The translations under genes were made by a program, and so were the position numbers. Positions 16,973 through 25,532 of a DNA stretch of 64,000 nt are shown here, in pieces; position 1 is the first letter of the stretch; the number at the start of each line of letters is the position of its first letter. This DNA is from Lachnospiraceae bacterium NK3A20. Lineage in GTDB: Bacteria > Bacillota > Clostridia > Lachnospirales > Lachnospiraceae. The notes beneath the pieces were generated by a model. The model was not told the origin of the DNA and searched no databases. It worked only from the letters and a program-made list of their open reading frames with translations. The DNA is taken from assembly GCA_900107575.1 (NCBI GenBank), contig FNQX01000009.1, forward strand, positions 62,001-126,000, given 5' to 3'.

Positions 16973-18397
16973 TTACCAGACCTCGACCACGCGGATCATG
17001 TTGGTGTTGCCGGAGACGCCGAGCGGAATACCTGCGGTCAGCACTACCCTGTCGCCGCTCTTCGCCAGTCCCGCGCGCTTCGCCTGATTGATGGCCGCCT
17101 CGAAGAGGAGGTCCGCTGTCGGCTCCTCGCTGATGATGAGCGGCATGACGCCGAAGAGGAGATTGAGCTGGCAGGCTGTCTTCTTGTTCGTCGTGCAGGC
17201 GATGATCGGCGCGCTCGGACGGTAGCCGGAGAGCCTTGCCGCCGTGAAACCGGAGATCGTCACCGTGATGATGGCGTCGGCGCCGATGTCCTCCGCCACA
17301 CTGCACGTCGCGTGAGAGATCGCGCTCGTTACGTCAATCGTCTGCTGCATGCCTGTTATTTTCTTGAGCATGCGGGAATTGTAGTTGATATCCTGCTCGG
17401 TGCGCTCGGCAATCTTCGCCATGGTCTCCACGGCCTGTACCGGGTAAGCGCCGTTCGCTGTCTCGCCGGAGAGCATGATCGCCGTCGTGCCGTCGTAGAT
17501 CGCGTTGGCAACATCGGTCGTCTCTGCCCTCGTAGGCCTCGGGTTGTGGATCATGGAATCGAGCATCTGTGTCGCCGTCACGCAGATCTTGCCCTTTTTC
17601 TCCGCGGCCTTGATGATCCTCTTCTGCAGCACCGGCACTTCCTCGAGCGGTACCTCTACACCGAGGTCACCGCGCGCCACCATGACGCCGTCGGCTTCCT
17701 CGAGGATGTCATCCAGGTTGCGGATGCCCTGCACACTCTCGATCTTGGCGATGATCTTGATCTTCTCGCCGCCGTTATTGTTCAGGATATAGCGGATCTC
17801 ACGAATATCGTCCGCCGTTCTGGTGAAGCTCGCCGCAACGTAATCAAAGCCCAGCTTGCAGCCGAAGATGAGATCGGCGCGGTCCTGTGCGCTGATAAAC
17901 GGCATGGACAAATCCGCCCCGGGCACGTTCACGCCCTTGTGGTTGGACACGGGACCGCCGTTCTCTACCGTGCAGTGGATCTCTTCTCCCTCGATGCTGT
18001 CAACGCGAAGGCCGATGAGGCCGTCGTCAATGAGGATCGTGCCGCCGACCGAGACGTCTTTCGGCAGGTCCTTGTAGGTAACGGTCGCAATCTTATCCGT
18101 GCCGGCAACATCCCTCGTCGTCAGCGTGAACTGCTGTCCCGCTTCGAGTTCCACCTTGCCCTTCTCGAAATCCTTCAGACGGATTTCCGGCCCCTTCGTG
18201 TCCAGAAGTGCCGCGATCGGGAGACTGAACTCCTTGCGCAGGGATACGAGGGTATCGAATTTATTCCGCTGCTCCTCGTGCGTTCCGTGGGAGAAATTGA
18301 ACCTCGCCACATTCATGCCGGCAGCGATGAGCTGACCGATGACTTCCTTCGATTCACTTGCAGGCCCCAACGTGCAGATGATCTTTGTTTTTCTCAT
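16973..18397 (-). CDS. pyk: Pyruvate kinase
   Basis: Converts PEP and ADP to pyruvate and ATP, the last step of glycolysis. 474 residues, with KIICTLGPAS at the N-terminus, RFNFSHG, DTKGPEIR, KIESVQGIRNLDDI (catalytic Lys/Glu region), MVARGDLGVE and the C-terminal allosteric domain. It lacks the extra PEP-utilising domain of Bacillus-type enzymes. The ATG at 18397 follows GAGGCGGGAA; 15 open codons upstream have no ribosome site. Co-transcribed with the downstream gmk-like, holB, ricT, trmN6 and rsmI genes judging by spacing. The leader contains a long inverted repeat. Confidence 0.96.
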   Translation of the reverse strand: MRKTKIICTLGPASESKEVIGQLIAAGMNVARFNFSHGTHEEQRNKFDTLVSLRKEFSLPIAALLDTKGPEIRLKDFEKGKVELEAGQQFTLTTRDVAGTDKIATVTYKDLPKDVSVGGTILIDDGLIGLRVDSIEGEEIHCTVENGGPVSNHKGVNVPGADLSMPFISAQDRADLIFGCKLGFDYVAASFTRTADDIREIRYILNNNGGEKIKIIAKIESVQGIRNLDDILEEADGVMVARGDLGVEVPLEEVPVLQKRIIKAAEKKGKICVTATQMLDSMIHNPRPTRAETTDVANAIYDGTTAIMLSGETANGAYPVQAVETMAKIAERTEQDINYNSRMLKKITGMQQTIDVTSAISHATCSVAEDIGADAIITVTISGFTAARLSGYRPSAPIIACTTNKKTACQLNLLFGVMPLIISEEPTADLLFEAAINQAKRAGLAKSGDRVVLTAGIPLGVSGNTNMIRVVEVW

Positions 18398-18429
18398 AAT
18401 TCCCGCCTCTTTCCTTGCCTTTGTCCCTG

Positions 18430-18479
18430 TCCGAACAGACACTGGTATGCCCTCGCAGCAGGCGCTGCGGCTGTTCGGA
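18430..18479 (-). promoter_or_regulatory. Stem-loop in the pyk leader
   Basis: Arms TCCGAACAG (minus 18479-18471) and CTGTTCGGA (18438-18430) enclose a second hairpin, CGCAGC/GCTGCG (18454-18469). It ends about 30 bases before the pyk start codon and lacks a U-run, so it is more likely a leader structure or operator than a terminator. Confidence 0.5.
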
Positions 18480-18617
18480 ACAGATACATGAATTCTATCA
18501 TACCGCCCGCCGCATGACTAGCACGCAGGGTAGCCGCATGTTATACTAAAAGGCGGTTTATTGCCGATTTCCGAACGGGGACCGGTGCAGATAGAACGCA
18601 AAGGAAAGGAATCCAAA

Positions 18618-19814
18618 ATGATCAATATCCAGGAAGTAGCTAAGGATACCGTATGGATCGGCGGCAGCGACAGGAGACTCGCCCTTTTCGAGAATCTCTT
18701 CCCGCTCCCGAACGGCGTCTCCTATAATAACTATGTCGTAACCGACGAGAAGATCGTCATCTTCGATACCTCCGACGTCAGCGTCGCGGATCAGTACCTG
18801 GAGAATTTGAAGGCCGTCCTGGCCGGCAGAACGCCCGACTATCTCGTGGTGCTCCACATGGAGCCTGACCACTGCTCGCAGATTGAGAACGTCCTCCGCC
18901 TCTATCCGAATCTGACGATTGTCACTTCCCTGCAGGCTTCCAACATGATCCGCCAGTTCTTCCCCGCGCTGACTGACGCGAAGTTCCAGCTGGTCAAGGA
19001 GGGCGATGTCCTCAATACCGGCGCACACACCTTCCATTTCGTCGCGGCACCCATGGTGCACTGGCCGGAAGTTCTCTTCGCCTTCGACGACTGCACGAAG
19101 GCTCTGTTCTCCGCGGACGCGTTCGGCACCTTCGGCGCGCTCGATGACTCCGTCTTCGCGGATGACTACGATTTCGAGAAGAAATATCTGGACGAGGCGA
19201 GAAGATATTACGCGAACATCGTCGGCAAGTTCGGGATGCAGGTAACGAATGTGCTGAAAAAGGCGGCAGGCCTTGACATCCGGGCAATTCTCCCCCTGCA
19301 CGGCCCCGTCTGGAGGAAAGACCTCTCCTTCTTCCTCGACAAATACGAGAAGTGGGCTTCCTACACGCCCGAGACCGATGACATTCTCGTTGTCTACGGC
19401 AGTCTCTACGGCCACACGGCATCCGCGGCGGAGGCGTTCGCGGCAAAGCTGCGCAGAGAAACCGGCAAGGGCGTTGCCGTATACGATGCCTCCAAGACCG
19501 ATGTCTCCTACCTCATCAGCGAGGTATGGCGCTGTGCGAAGGTGGTCATCTTCTGCCCGACCTACAACGGCGGCATCTATCCGAGAATCGAAGGCTTCCT
19601 GAACGATATGGCAGCACTGCAGGTGCAGAACCGCACCTTCGCTCTCGCAGAGAACGGCACCTGGGGCCCCGTCACTGCGAAGCTCTGTCGTGCGAAACTC
19701 GAAACCTTCAAGAACTGCACCGTGATCCCGGAGGTTCTGACCTTCAAGAGCGCGCTGCACGAGAGCGATGAGGAGAAGCTGGATGCGTTCGTAGACGCCG
19801 TCGCAAGGGCGTAA
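18618..19814 (+). CDS. fprA: A-type flavoprotein (FprA flavodiiron protein)
   Basis: 398 residues. The N-terminal metallo-beta-lactamase domain carries the diiron ligands H80-x-E82-x-D84-H85 (LHMEPDHC), a further His in PMVHWPE and Asp in SADAFGTFG. The C-terminal flavodoxin domain starts near residue 255 (ILVVYGSLYGHTASAAE, FMN phosphate loop). Flavodiiron proteins reduce O2 to water and/or NO to N2O and protect anaerobes; no rubredoxin domain is fused. The start at 18618 has AAGGAAAGGA upstream; a TATACT box at 18542-18547 may be its -10. It is one of only two plus-strand genes here and stands alone. Confidence 0.93.
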   Translation: MINIQEVAKDTVWIGGSDRRLALFENLFPLPNGVSYNNYVVTDEKIVIFDTSDVSVADQYLENLKAVLAGRTPDYLVVLHMEPDHCSQIENVLRLYPNLTIVTSLQASNMIRQFFPALTDAKFQLVKEGDVLNTGAHTFHFVAAPMVHWPEVLFAFDDCTKALFSADAFGTFGALDDSVFADDYDFEKKYLDEARRYYANIVGKFGMQVTNVLKKAAGLDIRAILPLHGPVWRKDLSFFLDKYEKWASYTPETDDILVVYGSLYGHTASAAEAFAAKLRRETGKGVAVYDASKTDVSYLISEVWRCAKVVIFCPTYNGGIYPRIEGFLNDMAALQVQNRTFALAENGTWGPVTAKLCRAKLETFKNCTVIPEVLTFKSALHESDEEKLDAFVDAVARA

Positions 19815-19883
19815 TGCCAGCGAAGTAAAGACTCCCCTTGCATTCCTTCCGAACTGCAGGCAGTCTGTGGAACAGCTGATTCA

Positions 19884-19934
19884 TAAAAACAGGAGGCAAG
19901 CCGTCACCATGGCGGCTGCCTCCTGTTTGTTTTC
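19884..19934. terminator. Bidirectional terminator between fprA and the esterase gene
   Basis: AACAGGAGGCAGCCG-type stem around 19889-19926 with TTTGTTTTC on the plus side and GTTTTTATG on the minus side. It serves convergent transcription of fprA and the carboxylesterase gene. Confidence 0.85.
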
Positions 19935-19945
19935 ACGGAAGATAA

Positions 19946-21529
19946 TCAGTGCCGGAAGTTATCCATACTCTCTGCCTGGAGCCGCGCGAGGACGGGACCG
20001 ATGTACTGCGTCGCTGCCCTGATGAGCTCGTGGTCATAGTTCACTTCCGGATGTGCCGGCCGATCCCACTCGAATACCATGATGCTCTCCGCATCCGGCG
20101 TCGACGCCTTCCAGGAAGGCACGGCAGCGTTCACAGGGTTGCCCGTCCGTGCAAAGGCCATCACACTCTCGAAGACTTCCTTCTCGAGGCGCCGCGCATT
20201 CTCCGGATCGGCGTTCGGATACTGCACGAGTTCCGTGTTGTGGAAAACATAGGGAATGTCGGCGCAGTGCCACGGCGTCTGTCCGCCGAAGATCGGCTGG
20301 TCCGCGTTGAACAGATAGGAATAAGTGCCGTTCGGATTCCATCTGCTCCGCTCCCGGATATAGGCGATCTCAGACCCGCGGAAGGCGAAATCCAGCCGCA
20401 GCACGTCGAACGGGCGCCTCTCGGGATAGGCCCTGTAATAGAGAGGCAGCACCGCGGCCGCGCCTTCTGCCCCGATGGCCTCCCGCACGAGAGCCTCCTG
20501 TTCCTCCCTTGATTTCGCGTATATGGCCTGCGGTACCATCTGGAAGGACGCGAATTCCCCGAAGACGGAACCGATAAGGAGAGGTACCTGTGCGCTCTCT
20601 TTACGGAAGCCATGGTGCAGCGGGTCTCCGTAGTAATATGCGTTCCTGTGCGGTCCCATGCCGCGGATCGAACCGCTCCCCGGACGGAGACGGCAGAACG
20701 CCTTCGCAAGGTCGTGGTAGTCTGCCTGCTCCAGCTCACGGATGCTGTCCGCTCCCTCTGCCGCGATCCCCAGCTCCTTCATGATGCCGCGGGCAAGCTC
20801 CGTATCCGTACCTACGATCTCCTTGTCCACGCCGGAGATAACTCCGGACATGATGTAGCCCTTCTGGAAGAGACCGTCCGCCGCAGGTGACTGCAGGAGA
20901 GCCGTCACCTTGGCGCCGCCGCCAGACTGGCCGAATACCGTGACATTCTCCGGGTCTCCTCCGAAGGATAAGATATTCTGCCGCACCCAGGTAAGCGCCG
21001 CAATGATGTCATCGCCGCCGGCGTTCCCGCTGTTCGCATACTCCTCTCCGAAATCCGAGAGATCCAGATAGCCGAGGAGATTGAGTCTGTGGTTGATCGT
21101 GACGACAACGCAGTCGCCGAACCTCGCCATGTTCTCGCCCTCGTAGGCGATATGCTCGATGGATGAGCCTGCGTCAAACCCGCCGCCGTGCAGCCAGACA
21201 AGGACAGGTCGCTTTGCGTCATCCAGCGCCGGCGTCCAGATATTCAAATTCTGGCAGTTCTCATTCATGACACCGAAGCGGTGTGGCACCAGCACCTCAC
21301 CGCCCGGCCTGTCCTCGTCGAGGAGCGGGCAGACATAGCCGAAACTCGTCGTGTCCAGAACGCCGTCCCAGTCATCGACCGGTCCCGGCGCGTGAAACCT
21401 CTTAGCCTTTGCGTACGGCACTCCTTTGTACACATAGATGCCGTTCCAGAGATACCCCCGGATCCTCCCATGCGTCGTCGATACGACCGCCGTATTCTCA
21501 TCGTACTGAAATTGGTTCCTGATCTCCAT
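19946..21529 (-). CDS. Type B carboxylesterase (alpha/beta hydrolase)
   Basis: 527 residues, standard for the cholinesterase-like carboxylesterase family (PnbA relatives). The oxyanion-hole motif HGGGFDAGS begins at residue 114 and the nucleophile elbow is FGQSGGG with Ser 202; most relatives have GESAGG. N-terminal GVPYAKAKRF and CPLLDED are family features. No signal peptide, so cytoplasmic. The substrate (short-chain or aryl esters) cannot be told from sequence. No functionally related neighbour; the gene is its own unit with a terminator downstream and a hairpin-rich spacer upstream. Confidence 0.92.
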   Translation of the reverse strand: MEIRNQFQYDENTAVVSTTHGRIRGYLWNGIYVYKGVPYAKAKRFHAPGPVDDWDGVLDTTSFGYVCPLLDEDRPGGEVLVPHRFGVMNENCQNLNIWTPALDDAKRPVLVWLHGGGFDAGSSIEHIAYEGENMARFGDCVVVTINHRLNLLGYLDLSDFGEEYANSGNAGGDDIIAALTWVRQNILSFGGDPENVTVFGQSGGGAKVTALLQSPAADGLFQKGYIMSGVISGVDKEIVGTDTELARGIMKELGIAAEGADSIRELEQADYHDLAKAFCRLRPGSGSIRGMGPHRNAYYYGDPLHHGFRKESAQVPLLIGSVFGEFASFQMVPQAIYAKSREEQEALVREAIGAEGAAAVLPLYYRAYPERRPFDVLRLDFAFRGSEIAYIRERSRWNPNGTYSYLFNADQPIFGGQTPWHCADIPYVFHNTELVQYPNADPENARRLEKEVFESVMAFARTGNPVNAAVPSWKASTPDAESIMVFEWDRPAHPEVNYDHELIRAATQYIGPVLARLQAESMDNFRH

Positions 21530-21549
21530 TGTAATCCCCCTTGTAACGG

Positions 21550-21640
21550 TTCAGAACAATCGTCTGAACTGTTATGCAGGCCGCACATGCAGATTTTGCT
21601 GCGCAAGTATTCCGCAAAGCGGAATTGCGGCCATGCCTGC
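21550..21640. other. Hairpin-rich intergenic stretch
   Basis: Contains TTCAGA/TCTGAA (21551-21569) and ATTCCGC/GCGGAAT (about 21609-21625). Wider nested arms GCAGG...CCGCA pair with TGCGG...CCTGC (about 21576-21640). No open frame or tRNA is seen. Confidence 0.5.
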
Positions 21641-21668
21641 TGAATATCTACTTTGGTACGCCAAGAGA

Positions 21669-21710
21669 AGCAAGCCCTTGGGCTAAGCCCAAGGGCTTTT
21701 GCTTCGGGCT
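21669..21710 (-). terminator. Terminator-like hairpin after pgeF; small repeat copy 2
   Basis: AAGCCCTTGGGC-TAA-GCCCAAGGGCTT is a perfect 12-bp stem just past the pgeF stop. On minus it is followed by GCTTCTCTTGG, a weak U-run. The flanking sequence TTTTGCTTCGGGCT is shared with 15314-15327. Confidence 0.6.
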
Positions 21711-21734
21711 GTACTGAACAATACTCCCTCTTAT

Positions 21735-22607
21735 CTATCTGAGCATGAGGAAGCCGCCGATATTGCCATGCGGCGCGCCCTTGCAGGCCCTGTGCGAGAA
21801 GAGAAGCTCCGGATTCTCGCAGGTGCAGATATCCGTCATCAAGATATTCCCTTCCGGAACGCCCTCCTCCAGCAGCGTGATCCGGCACGCCTCCCAGAGA
21901 TCCAGCAGATAGTGCCCGTTGTGTTCATCTATGAGGATGCTGTCTTCCCTTCCCGGAAACGCGCGGATGAACTCCTCCGCCACGTCTGCGCTCACCTCAT
22001 AGCAGTCCTGGCAGATGGACGGCCCGATCGCACAGATGACATCGGCAGGATCCGTGTCGAATTCTTCGCGCATCTTCCGTAGCGTCACCCTCCCGATCCG
22101 CTTCACCGTCCCGCGCCAGCCGGAGTGGCAGGCGCCGATGGCCTGATGTCTCGGGTCGACGAACATGAGCGGCACACAGTCCGCGAAGAAGGTTCCCAGT
22201 GCCAGCCCTCTCTCATTCGTCACCAGCCCGTCCAGATCGTTCCAGTCGCGCTCCCGTATCGTTCCCTTGCCCGCGTCCGCCATCGTCACTCTCCGGACGT
22301 TCGTATGGTGCACCTGATACGTCAGCACGAGGTGCGCTTCATCGGTTCCGAGCGCCGCCGCAACTCTCTGGTAATTGCGGTGGACCTTTGCGGGATCGTC
22401 TCCCCTCGTGAAAGAGAGATTCATCGAACGGAATTCTCCCTCCGAGACGCCGCCGAGCCTCGTCGTGAAGAAATGCCTCACAATTCCCGTCTCTTCCAGC
22501 ACGGGAAATTGCAGAACCGGCAGCGTCGATCCATCCTCATTGCAATATTCCTTCAACTCCAATACAGGCCCCTGGTCCTGCCTTTGGCCTTTCCTTATGA
22601 TCTCCAT
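21735..22607 (-). CDS. pgeF: PgeF family protein (YfiH, laccase-domain purine nucleoside phosphorylase-like)
   Basis: 290 residues. The family motifs are FADCVPLMFVDP, ACHSGWRGT, IGPSICQDCYEVS and the C-terminal FSHRACK, supplying the Cys/His metal ligands. Members were first called multicopper polyphenol oxidases; later work showed zinc-dependent purine nucleoside phosphorylase/adenosine deaminase activity and, in E. coli, a role in correcting peptidoglycan precursor errors. The N-terminal 35 residues are charged and variable. Divergent from murG, with a 119-base shared upstream region. Confidence 0.88.
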   Translation of the reverse strand: MEIIRKGQRQDQGPVLELKEYCNEDGSTLPVLQFPVLEETGIVRHFFTTRLGGVSEGEFRSMNLSFTRGDDPAKVHRNYQRVAAALGTDEAHLVLTYQVHHTNVRRVTMADAGKGTIRERDWNDLDGLVTNERGLALGTFFADCVPLMFVDPRHQAIGACHSGWRGTVKRIGRVTLRKMREEFDTDPADVICAIGPSICQDCYEVSADVAEEFIRAFPGREDSILIDEHNGHYLLDLWEACRITLLEEGVPEGNILMTDICTCENPELLFSHRACKGAPHGNIGGFLMLR

Positions 22608-22726
22608 AGATACCTCGCGCAGAAAGTTATATAATACTCACATCTACAGGACAGCAATTCCCGACGCCGCGGGCTGAAACTATTACCCGCGCAGACCGTT
22701 CCGAACTTCGAATATAGGTGCAAATT
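22608..22726. promoter_or_regulatory. Divergent promoter region pgeF/murG
   Basis: A TATAAT box lies on plus at about 22630-22635 within TTATATAATACTC; the reverse strand offers TATTAT in the same stretch. No good -35 hexamer is visible, so assignment to murG or pgeF is uncertain. Confidence 0.35.
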
Positions 22727-23791
22727 ATGTCAAAGAAAATCGTTCTGACCGGCGGTGGTACTGCCGGCCATGTAACACCCAATCTCGCGCTCATCCCCTA
22801 CCTCCAAAAGGCAGGTTACGATATCTATTATATCGGTTCCATGAACGGGATAGAGAAAAAACTGATCGCAGATTACAACATTCCCTATCTCCCCATTGAG
22901 ACAGGGAAGTTCCGCCGCTATTTCGACCCCAAGAACTTCACGGATCCCTTCCGCGTCATCAAGGGCTACCGCTCGGCGCGCCGGTTCCTGAAAGACTACC
23001 GCCCCGCTGTCGTCTTCTCCAAGGGCGGCTATGTTTCCGTTCCCGTGGTACAGGCTGCCGCAAGGCTGCACATTCCCTGCATCTGCCACGAGTCCGATAT
23101 GACGCCAGGCCTTGCCAACAAGCTCTGCACGCCCTTCGCGAAAAAGGTCTGCTGCAACTTCCCGGAGACCATGAAGAACCTCCCGCAGAACAAGGCCGTG
23201 CTGACCGGAACGCCGATCCGGGATGAGCTCTTTACCGGAGATCCTGAAAAGGGATACCAGCTCTGCGGGTTCACGAAGGACAAGCCCGTCATGATGGTCA
23301 TCGGCGGCTCCCTCGGCGCTGCGAGCGTCAACAAGACCGTCCGCGACAACCTGGACACCCTGCTCCAGGATTTCCAGATCGTGCACCTCTGCGGCCGTGA
23401 CAAGATAGACAATCTTCTCCTCACGAAGCCCGGCTATCGGCAGTTCGAGTATGTCAAGGAAGAGCTGAAGGATCTCTACGCGATGGCTGACATCGTGCTC
23501 TCCCGTGCCGGTGCGAACGTGATCTGCGAACTCGTCGCGCTGCGCAAGCCCAACATTCTGGTGCCCCTGCCGACCGGCCGCGGCGACCAGAAGCTGAACG
23601 CCGCTTCCTTCGAACAGCAGGGCTACAGCATCGTCGTCCAGGATGACGACCTGCCGGACTGCATCAATGAGAAGATACACGAGCTGTACGTCAACCGCGC
23701 ACAGTACATTGACGCGATGTCCCAATCCCACCAGACCAGCTCCATCCCGATCATCATGAATCTGATAGAGACGGCTGCAGGCAATAAATAA
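22727..23791 (+). CDS. murG: UDP-N-acetylglucosamine--lipid I N-acetylglucosaminyltransferase
   Basis: Adds GlcNAc to lipid I to make lipid II at the inner face of the membrane. 354 residues of the GT28 fold: GGGTAGHVTPNLAL at the N-terminus (glycine-rich loop), KGGYVSVPV, CHESD, the second glycine loop VIGGSLGA, and the UDP-GlcNAc-binding ADIVLSRAGANVICELVAL. The ATG at 22727 follows AGGTG by seven bases; a GTG three codons earlier overlaps that site. Usually murG sits in the division/cell-wall cluster; here it stands alone on plus, as seen in clostridia with a solitary MurG. Confidence 0.93.
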   Translation: MSKKIVLTGGGTAGHVTPNLALIPYLQKAGYDIYYIGSMNGIEKKLIADYNIPYLPIETGKFRRYFDPKNFTDPFRVIKGYRSARRFLKDYRPAVVFSKGGYVSVPVVQAAARLHIPCICHESDMTPGLANKLCTPFAKKVCCNFPETMKNLPQNKAVLTGTPIRDELFTGDPEKGYQLCGFTKDKPVMMVIGGSLGAASVNKTVRDNLDTLLQDFQIVHLCGRDKIDNLLLTKPGYRQFEYVKEELKDLYAMADIVLSRAGANVICELVALRKPNILVPLPTGRGDQKLNAASFEQQGYSIVVQDDDLPDCINEKIHELYVNRAQYIDAMSQSHQTSSIPIIMNLIETAAGNK

Positions 23792-23829
23792 CAGGCAGGC
23801 CGATCATCTTATATAGTGGAACAACCGAG

Positions 23830-23881
23830 AAAAAAGAGGCACCGTAAACTGCGTCTATGCAGCATATGGTACCTCTTTTAT
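23830..23881. terminator. Bidirectional terminator between murG and the EI gene
   Basis: AAAAGAGG-C-ACCGTA pairs with TATGGTACCTCTTTT around 23832-23880, with T-runs possible in both directions. It sits between the convergent stops of murG and ptsI. Confidence 0.8.
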
Positions 23882-23885
23882 GATT

Positions 23886-25532
23886 TTATTTCGCTGTCTG
23901 CGACAGATTAAGACTCCGGATCCTGCTCCGCAGCGGCAGGACGCTCGTCGGGTTCACGGAGAGCTCATCCACACCCATGCGCAGCAGCGTTTCCGTCATC
24001 TCGGGATCTGCCGCCAGCTCCCCGCAGATGCCGACCGGAATCCCGTGGCGGTGTCCCGCCGCAATGGTCATCTCAATCTCCTGCAGCACCGCAGGATGAT
24101 GCGGATCGGAGAATTCTCCCAGCATCGCGTTCTGCCGGTCGACAGCGAGGGTATACTGCGTGAGATCATTCGTCCCGATGGAGAAGAAATCGACCATGCC
24201 CGCGAGTTCATCTGCCTGCAATACCGCGGCCGGTGTCTCGACCATGATGCCGATCGGGATATTCTCATCATAGGCAAGCTTCTCTCTCTCAAGTTCCCGC
24301 CTGCACTCATTGAGGAATTCCCTGCACCTTGTCACTTCCTTCGTACTCGTGATCATCGGGAACATGATCCCAAGTCTTCCGTAAACAGAGGCGCGCAGGA
24401 GCGCGCGCAGCTGCCTCTTGAAGAATTCCGGCTTCGAGAGACTGATCCTGATCCCGCGGCAGCCAAGCGCAGGATTGGTCTCCTTGCCAAAGTCGAGGTA
24501 TGAAACCGACTTGTCCGCGCCGATGTCACAGGTACGGATGATGACGCGCCGGGGCGAGAGCGTTTTGAGCACTTCACGGTAGGCCTGGTACTGCATCTCC
24601 TCGGTCGGGTCCGTCGTACTGCGAAGGTAGACGAACTCCGAGCGGAACAGACCGATGCCTTCGGCGTCGTTCTGCTCGACCGCGCCGATGTCCTGCGGGC
24701 CGCTGATGTTGGCATAGACCTTGATCGTCCTGCCATCGAGGGTTGTGCTGGGCTGTCCCTTCAGGTTCTGCAGCGCAGCCCGTCTTGCCATATCCTCGTC
24801 GTATCGCTTCTGGAGCTTTGCTGCCAGCGCCGCCGAGGGCTCAATGTAAATGCAACTGTTGTATCCGTCCAGGATGGCGTGCCTGCCCTCCCAGGATACA
24901 CTAATATTCGCGCACTGGATCAGCGCCGGGATATTCATTGCCCGCGCGAGAATCGCCGTATGGGAGGCGGGCGTTCCCTGCCGGATTACAATGCCCAGGA
25001 TGAGAGATGGATCGAGCCCGGCTGTCTCCGAAGGCGCGAGATTGTCCGCCACGAGAATGTACGGTTCCTCGCCCCGCACAGCGCTGGCATCCGTCCCCTG
25101 CAGCGCATCGATCAGCATGTTGCCGACATCCAGGACATCCTCTCTGCGTGCACGGAAATAGGGGTCCTCCACATCCCGAAACCTTGCGGCCGCCGTCTCG
25201 AAACTCTCCCGTACGGCGTACTCCGCCGTGTGGTGGCCCTCCAGGATACTCTGCTCAATGGCATCCGTGAGCTTGCCATCGTCCAGCATCCCCGCGTGAA
25301 ATTCGAAGATCGCAGCGCTCTCTTTGCCGGCAGAGCGCTGCGTCTTGTCATACAGCGCCTTCTGCCTGCTCCGAACTCTCTCCCGCGCCGCCTGATACCG
25401 CGCGATCTCTGCATTGGGATCTGTCACGGCAGCCGCACTCACATGGCGCTCCGGCCGATGATAGATATGAATTTTGCCGATGGCGATTCCGCCCCAGATA
25501 CTCGTTCCGGCTGCTGCCTGCATAACTGACAC
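23886..25532 (-). CDS. ptsI: PTS enzyme I (phosphoenolpyruvate--protein phosphotransferase)
   Basis: Takes phosphate from PEP and passes it to HPr. 548 residues. The phosphorylated histidine is His 191 in GTPASHTAILARAM; the C-terminal PEP-binding barrel shows SIGTNDLTQYTLAVDR and the active Cys in VGICGELAAD. The GTG at 25532 overlaps the amylosucrase stop codon (TAGTG), implying coupling; an ATG three codons later is possible. The N-terminal helical domain is normal. HPr (ptsH) is not adjacent but lies at 38967-39230. No GAF domain, so this is EI rather than the nitrogen-type PtsP. Confidence 0.93.
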   Translation of the reverse strand: MSVMQAAAGTSIWGGIAIGKIHIYHRPERHVSAAAVTDPNAEIARYQAARERVRSRQKALYDKTQRSAGKESAAIFEFHAGMLDDGKLTDAIEQSILEGHHTAEYAVRESFETAAARFRDVEDPYFRARREDVLDVGNMLIDALQGTDASAVRGEEPYILVADNLAPSETAGLDPSLILGIVIRQGTPASHTAILARAMNIPALIQCANISVSWEGRHAILDGYNSCIYIEPSAALAAKLQKRYDEDMARRAALQNLKGQPSTTLDGRTIKVYANISGPQDIGAVEQNDAEGIGLFRSEFVYLRSTTDPTEEMQYQAYREVLKTLSPRRVIIRTCDIGADKSVSYLDFGKETNPALGCRGIRISLSKPEFFKRQLRALLRASVYGRLGIMFPMITSTKEVTRCREFLNECRRELEREKLAYDENIPIGIMVETPAAVLQADELAGMVDFFSIGTNDLTQYTLAVDRQNAMLGEFSDPHHPAVLQEIEMTIAAGHRHGIPVGICGELAADPEMTETLLRMGVDELSVNPTSVLPLRSRIRSLNLSQTAK

